Part shown: in pieces, positions 7,129 to 14,062 of the stretch
Numbering within the stretch: the first letter of the stretch is position 1
Layout of the letters: each line of letters begins with the position of its first letter
NCBI GenBank assembly: GCA_947258735.1
Contig: CAMYJJ010000047.1
Location: forward strand, 1 to 14,989
DNA: 14,989 nucleotides
Source of the DNA: Thermodesulfovibrionia bacterium
Lineage (GTDB): Bacteria; Nitrospirota; Thermodesulfovibrionia; UBA6902
Direction: 5' to 3'
The notes under the pieces: generated by a model
What the model saw: the letters and a program-made list of their open reading frames with translations, nothing else
Database searches by the model: none
Told to the model about the DNA's origin: nothing
Program-made: the position numbers and the translations under genes

Positions 7129-8981
7129 TATTTAGATCCCCCCTCATCCACAGTGACCGGTTCAGGCTCTTCTTTTGGTATGGCAGGTTTGATTTCAATA
7201 GAAGCAAATTTGCAGGCATCATAACATGACCTGCACTGAATGCATATCTCCTGCATGATTCTGTGAGGTTTTTTCTTTTCACCGACTATTGCCTGCTGTG
7301 GACATGCCCTCAGGCATGCTCCGCACCCCCTGCAGACTTCTTCCAGTACATGAAACGAGGCCAGGTCACTGCATATTCCCGCATGACACCAATGTTCCTT
7401 GATATGGGCTTCGTATTCATGTCTGAAGTATCTGATTGTGGAAAGTACCGGATTTGGAGCTGTCTGGCCAAGACCGCAGAGAGACGTTGATATGATATCT
7501 CTGCTCAGGTCCTCGAGGATCTCTATATCGCCTTCCTTGCCGCGTCCTTCAGTGATGTCTGTAAGCATATCAAGCATTACCTGTGTACCGACCCTGCAGG
7601 GCGTGCATTTGCCGCAGGACTCATCTGCAGTAAACTCAAGGAAAAACTTTGATGTACTTACCATGCAGGTGTCTTCATCCATGACAACCATGCCGCCTGA
7701 CCCCATAATGGCCCCGGTTTTGACGACATCCTCATACGTGACAGGAATAGTTAGAAGGTCTTCCGGAATACAGCCTCCGGAGGGACCACCCATCTGCACG
7801 GCCTTGAATTTCTTTTTCTTGTTTTTCATTCCTCCGCCGATGTCGTAAATGATGGTCTTAAGAGGAATACCCATAGGCACTTCAACGAGTCCAACGTTGC
7901 GGATATCACCTGTAAGGGCAAATACCTTTGTACCCGAACTTTTCTCCGTTCCCAGAGACCTGTACCACTCAGAACCATTTAAAATGGTAGGGGCAATCTG
8001 GGCCAGCGTCTCAACATTATTGAGTACCGACGGCTTGTCCCACAGACCCTTGTGAGCGGGGAAGGGAGGTCTCGGTCGCGGCATGCCGCGCTGTCCTTCA
8101 ATCGAGCGCATAAGGGCTGTCTCTTCACCACAGACAAAAGCGCCGGCGCCCAGATATATTTCAAGATCAAAATCAAAACCGCTGTCCAGGATGTTTTCAC
8201 CAAGAAGACCTGCTTCCCGGCATAAATCAATGGCCCTCTGCAGACGCTCAACAGCCAGGGGATACTCTGCACGTACATATATGACCCCTTTGCTCGAACC
8301 TATGGCCCTGGCGCCAATGATCATTCCCTCGATTACAGAGTGGGGATCAGACTCCATGACTGACCTGTCCATGAATGCACCGGGATCACCTTCATCACCG
8401 TTACAGAGCATATATTTCTGATCTGCCTGTGATTTTGAAGCGAATTCCCACTTAAGGCCAGTTGGGAAACCTGCGCCGCCTCGTCCCCTGATTCCGGCGT
8501 CTTTAATGACCGCAATAATATCTTCCGGCGTCATTTCATGAAGCGCCTTTGCAGCTGCCATATAACCGTCACGTGCAATATATTCATCCATACTTTCAGG
8601 ATCGATGAGCCCTTTATTCCTGAGCACTCTCAGCACCTGGTGCTTAAAGAACGGGATTTCATTCATTAAGGGGATAGCAGTCCGTTTCTCAGGCTCCTTG
8701 AACATTAACTTTTCATATGGACGGCCCTTGAGAAAATGCTCTTCAACGAGCGTGGGTATTGCTTCAACCGTCAGCTTCTGATAAAAGATTTCCTCGGGGT
8801 ATACGAGCATGACCGGACCTTCGGCACAGAACCCGTTGCAGCCTGTCAGGACTATTTTTATTTCCTCCGACAGTCCCCTCTTTTCAAGTTCTTCCCTGAG
8901 GGCTGCCGTTACCTTTGGGGTCCCGCTCGCAACGCAGCCGGTCCCGGCACACAGCAGTAAATTGGCACGAAAGTTTTCCAT
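7128..8981 (-). CDS. nuoF: NuoF/HndC-like NADH-binding flavoprotein with extra Fe-S domains
   Basis: This 617-residue diaphorase subunit oxidises NADH at FMN and passes electrons into Fe-S clusters. It has an N-terminal thioredoxin-like [2Fe-2S] domain (C11, C16, C48, C52). The 51-kDa FMN/NADH core carries GRGGAGFPTG (166-175), NGDEGDPGAF and GAGAFVCGEETAL, followed by an SLBB region. The N3 [4Fe-4S] site is ESCGKCTPCRVG (C456, C459, C462) plus C502. A CxxxxC pair (C532, C537) and a C-terminal 2x[4Fe-4S] ferredoxin (C550/553/556/560, C580/583/586/590) complete it. This long form matches HndC/HydB of NAD-linked hydrogenases more than plain NuoF of respiratory complex I. GAGG (8987-8990) sets ATG 8981. 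It is coupled to the next gene by a TAATG overlap. Confidence 0.93.
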   Translation of the reverse strand: MENFRANLLLCAGTGCVASGTPKVTAALREELEKRGLSEEIKIVLTGCNGFCAEGPVMLVYPEEIFYQKLTVEAIPTLVEEHFLKGRPYEKLMFKEPEKRTAIPLMNEIPFFKHQVLRVLRNKGLIDPESMDEYIARDGYMAAAKALHEMTPEDIIAVIKDAGIRGRGGAGFPTGLKWEFASKSQADQKYMLCNGDEGDPGAFMDRSVMESDPHSVIEGMIIGARAIGSSKGVIYVRAEYPLAVERLQRAIDLCREAGLLGENILDSGFDFDLEIYLGAGAFVCGEETALMRSIEGQRGMPRPRPPFPAHKGLWDKPSVLNNVETLAQIAPTILNGSEWYRSLGTEKSSGTKVFALTGDIRNVGLVEVPMGIPLKTIIYDIGGGMKNKKKKFKAVQMGGPSGGCIPEDLLTIPVTYEDVVKTGAIMGSGGMVVMDEDTCMVSTSKFFLEFTADESCGKCTPCRVGTQVMLDMLTDITEGRGKEGDIEILEDLSRDIISTSLCGLGQTAPNPVLSTIRYFRHEYEAHIKEHWCHAGICSDLASFHVLEEVCRGCGACLRACPQQAIVGEKKKPHRIMQEICIQCRSCYDACKFASIEIKPAIPKEEPEPVTVDEGGSK

Positions 8982-9013
8982 TTTTACCTCGATTGGCGAT
9001 ATTCGTTATTTAA

Positions 9014-9045
9014 AATCTTACTTCGTAGTTCTTGGTTCTTAGTTC
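9014..9045. repeat. Short imperfect GTTCTT tandem in the nuoF leader gap
   Basis: AGTTCTT, GGTTCTT and AGTTCTC lie in succession (about 9028-9047) between the HndB-like gene and nuoF, reading GAACTAAGAACC on the coding strand. It is low-complexity and possibly slippage-derived. It runs up to the stop codon of the HndB-like gene. Confidence 0.4.
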
Positions 9046-9429
9046 TCAATACGTAGTCTCACTTCCCACTACTAAAGCATATTTTTCTACAGGAGTACCG
9101 CCTGTTATATGATCCCGGAATATCTCTTTCATTTTATCCGCGTTCAAATCAACGTACTTCACCGGCGGACTGTTCAGTATTTCTACCGTGGCCATTGGTT
9201 CCCGTGCGCACAGCCCTGCGCAGCCTGATGTGGTAGCTATGATGTCTTCTGAACCGGATTGTGCTATTTCATCAATAACGGTTGTCATTATCTCTCTGGC
9301 TCCCGCTGCAATACCGCAGGTTCCCATATGTACGGTAATTTTTGCCCGGTAACCGCCTTCTCTCAGCTTGAACGTCGATTTCTGGTTATCTTTTATTTTC
9401 TTCAGATCTTGTATGGTCAATCTTGGCAT
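9046..9429 (-). CDS. HndB-like thioredoxin-fold [2Fe-2S] protein
   Basis: This is a 127-residue cytoplasmic ferredoxin-like subunit of the kind encoded between NuoE-like and NuoF-like genes in NADP/NAD-reducing hydrogenase operons (HndB/HydD). The first motif is HMGTCGIAAGAREIM (C38). The second is TSGCAGLCAREPMATVEI (C70, C74), followed by a VKYVDLNADKMKEIFRDH segment typical of the family. Only three cysteines are present in the whole protein, so a fourth cluster ligand is not evident. A TCGIA motif with one Cys is, as I recall, common in this family. ATG 9429 has GGGAG about ten bases upstream. The gene sits 70 bp after the receiver-NuoE fusion and 64 bp before nuoF, so joint expression is likely. 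Confidence 0.88.
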   Translation of the reverse strand: MPRLTIQDLKKIKDNQKSTFKLREGGYRAKITVHMGTCGIAAGAREIMTTVIDEIAQSGSEDIIATTSGCAGLCAREPMATVEILNSPPVKYVDLNADKMKEIFRDHITGGTPVEKYALVVGSETTY

Positions 9430-9499
9430 AACACATGTTCTCCCTTTATTGAATGGATCTTTTCCCTATGTTTACAGAAAAGGGCCTTTCTGCTCCTGG

Positions 9500-10393
9500 T
9501 TAGTCTTTGGCAGCATATTCCTTGATAATGTCCGGGACTTTTTTGGGTGTAACCGCGCCATATGTCTCTTCGTCTATGACCATAACAGGGGCCAGTCCGC
9601 ATGCACCCAGACAGCGTACGGTTTCTATGGAAAATTTTCTGTCTTCTGTTACCTCACCTACATCTATCTTTAGACTGTCCTTGAGCTTGTTAAGGACTTC
9701 TTCAACCCTCTTGACATAACAGGCTGTTCCGAGACATATTCTGATGTTATGGTCTCCTCTGGGTTTCATGGTGAAGAATGAATAAAAAGATACAATACTG
9801 TGTACCTCTGCAGGGGTCAGACCCAGCCCCTTCGCAACTATCTTCTGTACTGTCGGGGGCAGATATCCGACTATTGCCTGACAGCGCTGCAGTACCGGAA
9901 TGGAACTGCCCGGCTTGTCCTTATACTGCTGGATGACCCTGTCGATTTCATTAAGCATTGAAGGAGGCAGTTCTTCCCGTTCCTTTTCCTGCTCCCTGTC
10001 TTTCTCAACAACATGAGGTCCCTGTATCCAGTCCACGGCCCTTTTTGCAACATCTATCAGGGCTGCCGGGGTAAACGGCTTGGGGACATAATCGATTATT
10101 CCAAGTTCAAGGGCTTCCTTGATGGTTTCCTGCGAAGGATAGCCTGTGATGACAACAATGGCTGTGTCAGGCCTTTTTTTTCTTATCCAGCGTATCAGGG
10201 TCAGACCGTCTACTTCAGGCATCTTAAGGTCCGTGAATACCAGGTCGAAGGGCTGTTCTTCCATTTTGAGCATGGCCTCTTTTGCGCTCAGATATCCTTC
10301 TACGTTATACCCCTCTGATCGAAGGACAGATTCACAGCTCTTTATGACGATGGGTTCATCATCTACCACCATGATTTTCAGATTGTCTGTCAT
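9500..10393 (-). CDS. Response-regulator receiver fused to NuoE-type [2Fe-2S] subunit
   Basis: This 297-residue fusion joins a signalling domain to an electron carrier. Residues 1-123 are a complete CheY-type receiver: acidic pair D11/D12, phospho-acceptor D55 in FTDLKMP, T83 and K105 in VPKPF. A charged linker (about 125-143, EKDREQEKEREE) leads to a full NuoE/HndA domain (about 145-297) with thioredoxin-like [2Fe-2S] ligands C220 and C225 (ICLGTACYVK) and C261 and C265 (VRCLGACGLAP). No DNA-binding or enzymatic output domain exists other than NuoE. The neighbours downstream are HndB-, NuoF- and NuoG-like, so this is the NuoE subunit of that complex. I chose ATG 10393 because AAGGAG lies five bases before it; the in-frame GTG at 10399 overlaps that site. 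Confidence 0.92.
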   Translation of the reverse strand: MTDNLKIMVVDDEPIVIKSCESVLRSEGYNVEGYLSAKEAMLKMEEQPFDLVFTDLKMPEVDGLTLIRWIRKKRPDTAIVVITGYPSQETIKEALELGIIDYVPKPFTPAALIDVAKRAVDWIQGPHVVEKDREQEKEREELPPSMLNEIDRVIQQYKDKPGSSIPVLQRCQAIVGYLPPTVQKIVAKGLGLTPAEVHSIVSFYSFFTMKPRGDHNIRICLGTACYVKRVEEVLNKLKDSLKIDVGEVTEDRKFSIETVRCLGACGLAPVMVIDEETYGAVTPKKVPDIIKEYAAKD

Positions 10394-10400
10394 GTACACT

Positions 10401-10414
10401 CCTTACCAGTAAGG
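10401..10414 (-). promoter_or_regulatory. Perfect inverted repeat covering the ribosome-binding site of the receiver-NuoE gene
   Basis: On the coding strand, CCTTAC and GTAAGG are separated by two bases, and the second arm forms most of the AAGGAG ribosome-binding site before ATG 10393. In RNA, a hairpin here (five pairs with a four-base loop) could hide the site. Alternatively it is a small operator. Neither is proven. Confidence 0.35.
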
Positions 10415-10568
10415 CCCGGTCTGATTTATTCCAGTAAAATAAGAAACTATACCTGAATGACGTAACGGGAACTCTGTTAATAATGCCTGATACACAGGAA
10501 ACTGTATTATTAAGATACCATTTTATGAAATTGGTTTGAGCTTTGCAACTATGTTAGCAAAAAATACG

Positions 10569-11345
10569 TCATACCTTCTGATCTTCACTTAGAGGGAATA
10601 CCTTTGCAAGCCACAGAAGCCATCCCTCTGAAAGATGGTCTTTAATAAGTGCGCACATTACATCGTTCGCTTTTTTATTAATTTCCTTTAACTCCCCGTT
10701 CATGGGCGAGAGAAGTTCGCTGCCCTTTCCGCTGCTTGAATAAATTCTTGCAAACGGTTGACCGGCAACAAGCTTGTCAAGGTTTTTCATAAACTCAACA
10801 TACATCAGGTTTCCGGACAGCATCCAGTACCTGAGGTCACATCCTATTTCCCACAAACCATCCTTGTGCGGCCTGGCCCATGTGCCTTCCTTGTAAAAGA
10901 TAACCGGGTTCTCATTGTCTTTTACCGGTACGACAGAGTCCCTGAACTCGTCTATAAATGCCTGCCTCAGTATCCAGCCCCTGGTATCGAAAACCTTTTT
11001 GGCCACATTCAGCATAAAATCCGGGGTAAAAGGTTTTTCTATATATTCAGATGCGCCGAGTTTGGTTGATTCCCTGGCATCGTCAAGTGTGGGGTATCCG
11101 GTGATGATCACTACGTCGGTCTTTGGTTTGAGAACCCGGGACTCCTTAAGCACTTCCATGCCGTTTATGTCCGGGAGTCTCACATCGGAAATGAGAAGAT
11201 CGAAATCTTCCTTTGCAAGTTTGTTAAGGGCATCTTCCCCCTTTTCAACAGTTGATATGCTATAGCCTTCAGCGCCAAGGATCCTTTTGCAGCTTAGTGT
11301 TACAATCGGATCATCGTCTAATACAAGAATTCTTCCCTTTTCCAT
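10569..11345 (-). CDS. Response-regulator receiver fused to a GcvH-like (H-protein) domain
   Basis: This is a 258-residue fusion. Residues 1-120 form an intact receiver (D10/D11/D12, phospho-acceptor D54 in ISDVRLPD, T82, K104 in IEKPF). After a connector, residues about 155-250 resemble glycine-cleavage H-protein: WEIGCDL near the start, a Val/Glu strand, LVAGQPFARIYS, LLSPMNGELKEIN and the late EGWLLWL, matching GcvH landmarks. A lysine (K207 in SSGKGSE) lies at the lipoyl-lysine tip but is one to two residues out of the strict H-protein register, so lipoylation is uncertain. There is no DNA-binding domain. GAGGAAGG precedes ATG 11345. A 175-bp gap separates it from the receiver-NuoE gene. 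The role is unknown; regulation or assembly of the adjacent redox complex is inferred from context. Confidence 0.82.
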   Translation of the reverse strand: MEKGRILVLDDDPIVTLSCKRILGAEGYSISTVEKGEDALNKLAKEDFDLLISDVRLPDINGMEVLKESRVLKPKTDVVIITGYPTLDDARESTKLGASEYIEKPFTPDFMLNVAKKVFDTRGWILRQAFIDEFRDSVVPVKDNENPVIFYKEGTWARPHKDGLWEIGCDLRYWMLSGNLMYVEFMKNLDKLVAGQPFARIYSSSGKGSELLSPMNGELKEINKKANDVMCALIKDHLSEGWLLWLAKVFPLSEDQKV

Positions 11346-11428
11346 TGCACCTTCCTCACAGTACCAGGTTAATGGTTAATTCAGAATAAAATTTTAAACT
11401 ATCAAACCATCACAATTATAATGCAAGA

Positions 11429-11980
11429 TTATTCTATCATATAACATGTCTGTTTTAACCAGTCATTTATAGTCTCTTTAATAATTCTTATCACTGCCGG
11501 CGAATGTACAGGAACCTCTCCAAGGTCATTTTTCAGTTCTGCTGTATCAATTATAAGTTCCTCATCTTCTCTCATAAGCTTAAAAACAAAGTCAATATCA
11601 GGATTGCCTGCTATAAGCACCATAATGGTGGCAGCAATATCTCCCATAGGTTTTCTGTCGAGATGATTGTGCTGAAAACTGACGTTAATTGATGAGCCTT
11701 CCCCTTTTTTTGTCCTGATCTTCATTTCACCGCCGCTTTCCCTTGCTGCCTGGCTGAGAAGAGGTATGCCGAGACCGACTTTGCGGGAAGTCCTTGTAGT
11801 ATAAAAAGGGTCTTCAGCATGATTTAACATATCTTCATTCATACCCCTCCCATTATCTGTGATCTCTAATGTGAGAAGGTTGGCTTTCCTGCTTTCTGAT
11901 ATCTTAACAGTAATTCTGTCTGCCCCGGCAGTAATCGAATTTTCTGCTATATCCAGGATATGTAGTGACAGGTCTTGCAT
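11429..11980 (-). CDS. HATPase-domain protein of the hydrogenase-operon type
   Basis: This 183-residue cytoplasmic GHKL-fold ATPase has no sensor or dimerisation/phospho-acceptor domain. The opening MQDLSLHILDIAENSITAGA contains the N-box (E13, N14). The G1 box is DNGRGM (42-47) and the G2 box VGLGIPL (68-74). The last 70 residues are acidic and lack known motifs. Proteins of this size and opening occur beside DRTGG and PHP genes upstream of NuoE-like genes in [FeFe]-hydrogenase operons, usually annotated only as ATP-binding. It may act as a histidine-kinase-like or anti-sigma-like partner for the receivers encoded next to it. No ribosome-binding site is visible before ATG 11980. An inverted repeat occupies the 79-bp gap upstream. 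Confidence 0.85.
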   Translation of the reverse strand: MQDLSLHILDIAENSITAGADRITVKISESRKANLLTLEITDNGRGMNEDMLNHAEDPFYTTRTSRKVGLGIPLLSQAARESGGEMKIRTKKGEGSSINVSFQHNHLDRKPMGDIAATIMVLIAGNPDIDFVFKLMREDEELIIDTAELKNDLGEVPVHSPAVIRIIKETINDWLKQTCYMIE

Positions 11981-11989
11981 TTCTGTTAG

Positions 11990-12050
11990 TCCACAGATTT
12001 CACAGATTGTTCATGCAGCAACTCAGTTTTAAATCTGCGCAATCTGTGGA
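11990..12050. repeat. 19-bp inverted repeat with CCACAGATT arms
   Basis: The arm 11990-12008 (TCCACAGATTTCACAGATT) pairs with 12032-12050 (AATCTGCGCAATCTGTGGA) at 17 of 19 positions, with a 23-base loop. Each arm holds two CAGATT-like half repeats. It lies between the PHP gene and the second HATPase gene. Similar strings of CCACAGATT/AATCTGTGG occur as dispersed intergenic repeats in many bacterial genomes (from memory). Confidence 0.7.
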
Positions 12051-12059
12051 TTGATTTTT

Positions 12060-12803
12060 TTATTCCCACTCCACTCTCCTGCCGTCAATGCCTTTTAAAG
12101 CCAGTCTCATTTCAATAATTGTTGCATCATGCATATGAAACACTGTTGTTCTTTTACCGATATCATCAGGAGTATGTGCGTCTGATGACGATATCCAGGT
12201 GAATGAGTCATATGCTGTAAATAGTTCCTGTGCCTGTGCTCTGTCGATGGCAGAAGACAGTTCCAGAGCGTCAAAAGATAGATCTCCGGGAATAAATCCC
12301 AGTTGTGAAATTATACTGAAAGCACTCCTGTCTATATGGCTGGCAATGGCCAGACCTCCAAGGGCATGAATTTCACTGACAATCAGGTGGGCGGTCATTG
12401 ATGTTGCACCAATCAAAAGCCTTTTGTTAAAACCCATGACCTCGTCTTTTTCATTGGCTACGATCTGCTCTCCAAACAGTTTTTCATCATTGTCGCCTTT
12501 GATTAAATTCTGGTACACAATATCCTGTAATTTTAGTATGCTTTTCAGATCATCAAACAGCGCAAGGATATGAGCTTCCTCAGATGAGGTAATTTCCATA
12601 CCGGCAAAAACGGTAATTCCTGCATGTTCTGCTGATTTCAGGGCTGCGATTATGTTTTCAGCAGAGTTATGGTCTGTCACCGCAATAATATCCAGCCCCT
12701 TTTCATATGCGTTTTTTACGACAGATAATGGGGACATGTCAATATCAGCACAGGGAGAAAGACAGGTATGGATATGGAGATCAGCTCTGAATTGCTTTGG
12801 CAT
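12060..12803 (-). CDS. PHP-domain metal-dependent phosphoesterase-like protein
   Basis: This 247-residue cytoplasmic protein has a full set of PHP metal-binding motifs: DLHIHTCLSPC (H10, H12), AVTDHN (D44, H45), GMEITSSEEAHILALF (E70, H78), SHIDR (H156) and SSSDAH (D208, H210). The ligands look intact, so phosphatase or phosphoesterase activity is likely. The substrate is unknown. PHP proteins of this short kind are regular members of the DRTGG/HATPase gene set beside NAD-linked hydrogenases. One speculative role is dephosphorylation in the signalling chain that feeds the receiver domains. ATG 12803 is preceded only by a weak AAAGAA sequence. It follows the DRTGG gene after a 47-bp gap containing a hairpin. 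Confidence 0.9.
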   Translation of the reverse strand: MPKQFRADLHIHTCLSPCADIDMSPLSVVKNAYEKGLDIIAVTDHNSAENIIAALKSAEHAGITVFAGMEITSSEEAHILALFDDLKSILKLQDIVYQNLIKGDNDEKLFGEQIVANEKDEVMGFNKRLLIGATSMTAHLIVSEIHALGGLAIASHIDRSAFSIISQLGFIPGDLSFDALELSSAIDRAQAQELFTAYDSFTWISSSDAHTPDDIGKRTTVFHMHDATIIEMRLALKGIDGRRVEWE

Positions 12804-12822
12804 CGGTTCTTTAAATCATTAT

Positions 12823-12850
12823 GGGAACAGATCCCTTTGGGATGTGTCCC
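12823..12850. repeat. Hairpin GGGAACAGATCCC / GGGATGTGTCCC
   Basis: A strong imperfect palindrome (one bulge, three-base TTT loop) fills most of the gap between the DRTGG gene and the PHP gene. Arms ending GATCCC and GGGAT look like a dispersed intergenic repeat. On the transcript it would be a stable stem within the run of genes, with no T-run after it, so processing or pausing is more likely than termination. Confidence 0.6.
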
Positions 12851-13183
12851 CTAATTCAGCATCTGATACAATTTCCCGGCCACATCAAATGAGGGCAGGG
12901 TGGTTGTCATAATCGCTACTTTTTCAGATTCGGCCTTTTCAATAATGTCTTTTTCCGGCTGTCTGTTATTGACAATAATGATTCCGGCCAGGTTTTTCAG
13001 TCCGGCCACGGCAACGATATTCAGGTGAGTCTGCAGCGTGAGCCAAATATTGCCGTCTTTACTGTTGGCCATGACATCGGAAAGCAGATCACTTACGTAC
13101 ACTCCTGTTATTTCTTTGTGCAGACCGACATTAACTGTTTTGACATTTAATGATAATTTTTCAACAACCTCACTGAGTTTCAC
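12851..13183 (-). CDS. DRTGG-type domain protein (second copy)
   Basis: This is a 110-residue protein of the DRTGG type found in hydrogenase-linked operons. The start is GTG 13183, not the longer ATG 13213: AAGGAG lies seven bases before the GTG, and the protein then begins MKLSEVVEKLSLNV, the usual opening of these proteins. The core (YVSDLLSDVMANSKDGNIWL, LNIVAVAGLKNLAGIIIVNN, KVAIMTTTLPSFDVAGKLYQ) aligns along its length with the other DRTGG-type protein at 13683-14033. The middle has the nucleotide- or ligand-binding alpha/beta look of the family, but the biochemical role is unknown. It lies between the RsbW-like ATPase and the PHP gene, the usual order for this gene set. Confidence 0.82.
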   Translation of the reverse strand: MKLSEVVEKLSLNVKTVNVGLHKEITGVYVSDLLSDVMANSKDGNIWLTLQTHLNIVAVAGLKNLAGIIIVNNRQPEKDIIEKAESEKVAIMTTTLPSFDVAGKLYQMLN

Positions 13184-13242
13184 AGCATTTCTCCTTGTTG
13201 AAGGGCGGCTCATTCAAAAAAAACGCCCCATTAAGATTGTCA

Positions 13243-13680
13243 TCATGGCACATTAATTGCCATCTCAACAGTTGTTCCCTCACCTACTACAGAGTCCAGT
13301 TTGAATTCATCTGAATTCTTTTTCATATTGGGCAGTCCCATTCCGGCCCCCCATCCCATTTCCCTCACCCAGTCAGGGGCGGTTGAAAACCCCTCCTGCA
13401 TTGCCTGCTCAAGGTCCTTGATGCCCGGTCCCATATCAATAATCACAATCTTTATCTGCTGAGGAGTGATCGTATAATGAAGAGTGCCTGCCGCCGCATA
13501 AATGATGACATTCATCTCTGCTTCAAACGTAGCAATGGAGGCCCTTCGTATAATATCATCTTTGACGCCGAGGTCTGTCAGTATTTTCTTTAACTGGGCG
13601 GAAGATTCCCCTGCAATCGAAAAATCTCCGCCGATCAACGGGAAGCTCCCCTCGATTGTTCTGTCTGTGTTCAAAGGCAT
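13243..13680 (-). CDS. RsbW-like anti-sigma-type serine/threonine kinase (HATPase)
   Basis: This 145-residue single-domain GHKL ATPase resembles anti-sigma-factor kinases such as RsbW/SpoIIAB. The N-box is FEAEMNVIIYA (E53, N57). The G1 box is DMGPGI (82-87). The G2 region is GWGAGMGLPNMKK (109-121), followed by VVGEGTTVEMAI closing the fold. In the RsbW family such proteins phosphorylate a STAS-domain antagonist, but no STAS or sigma gene is in the window, so the partner is unknown. DRTGG-type proteins on both sides are the obvious candidates. ATG 13680 is two bases after the stop of the preceding DRTGG gene and has no ribosome-binding site of its own, so translational coupling is likely. 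Confidence 0.87.
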   Translation of the reverse strand: MPLNTDRTIEGSFPLIGGDFSIAGESSAQLKKILTDLGVKDDIIRRASIATFEAEMNVIIYAAAGTLHYTITPQQIKIVIIDMGPGIKDLEQAMQEGFSTAPDWVREMGWGAGMGLPNMKKNSDEFKLDSVVGEGTTVEMAINVP

Positions 13681-13682
13681 GA

Positions 13683-14033
13683 TTATTTATTCAGACAGCC
13701 GGGCAGACCGGCCTCAAAGAGTTTTCCTGAAGCGGTATACATGCAATAAGGCGAGATAAGAACAGGGATTTTTTTCTCTTTTGCCAGATCAATGGTTGAC
13801 TGCTCCGGCTGCTTGCTCAGAACAAAGACAATGATGCTGATACCGGCAATTTCAGCCGTCCTGATAACATGGGGCTGGGTAAGGCTTGTAATGAGCAGGG
13901 AATTTGCAGTGTGATAATAGAGCACGGAACTCATCATGTCAGCGCTGCAGGCACTCTCGATATTGAATTCCATATTATTTGAATCAACCACTATTTTAGC
14001 ATCGAGAATGAGTTGCAGTTCTTTTAATGTCAT
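13683..14033 (-). CDS. DRTGG-type domain protein (first copy)
   Basis: This is a 116-residue protein homologous to the DRTGG-type protein at 12851-13183. Shared landmarks are a short N-terminal helix (MTLKELQLILDAKIV against MKLSEVVEKLSLNV), ACSADMMSSVLYY against YVSDLLSDVMAN, AEIAGISIIVFVLSKQP against LKNLAGIIIVNNRQP, and the end CMYTASGKLFEAG against PSFDVAGKLYQML. The function is unknown; proteins of this type accompany HATPase and PHP genes in front of NuoE/NuoF-like genes. No clear ribosome-binding site precedes ATG 14033. The stop codon lies two bases before the RsbW-like start, which ties the two translationally. Confidence 0.8.
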   Translation of the reverse strand: MTLKELQLILDAKIVVDSNNMEFNIESACSADMMSSVLYYHTANSLLITSLTQPHVIRTAEIAGISIIVFVLSKQPEQSTIDLAKEKKIPVLISPYCMYTASGKLFEAGLPGCLNK

Positions 14034-14062
14034 AAGACGACGTTATCACTTTCGTATAATGG

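Noticed and set aside
7399..7848. 149-codon plus-strand open frame across nuoF
   Set aside because: It is antisense to the conserved N3 cluster and SLBB region of NuoF. The opposite frame explains every base with known motifs.
4669..8981. [FeFe]-hydrogenase operon
   Set aside because: The accessory genes fit, but no H-cluster motif (such as TSCSPGW or FxxCxGGC) occurs in any frame read. The large subunit is molybdopterin-type.
13184..13213. Ten-codon longer start for the second DRTGG-type protein (ATG 13213)
   Set aside because: The GTG at 13183 has AAGGAG at the right distance, and the protein then starts like its family and its paralogue.
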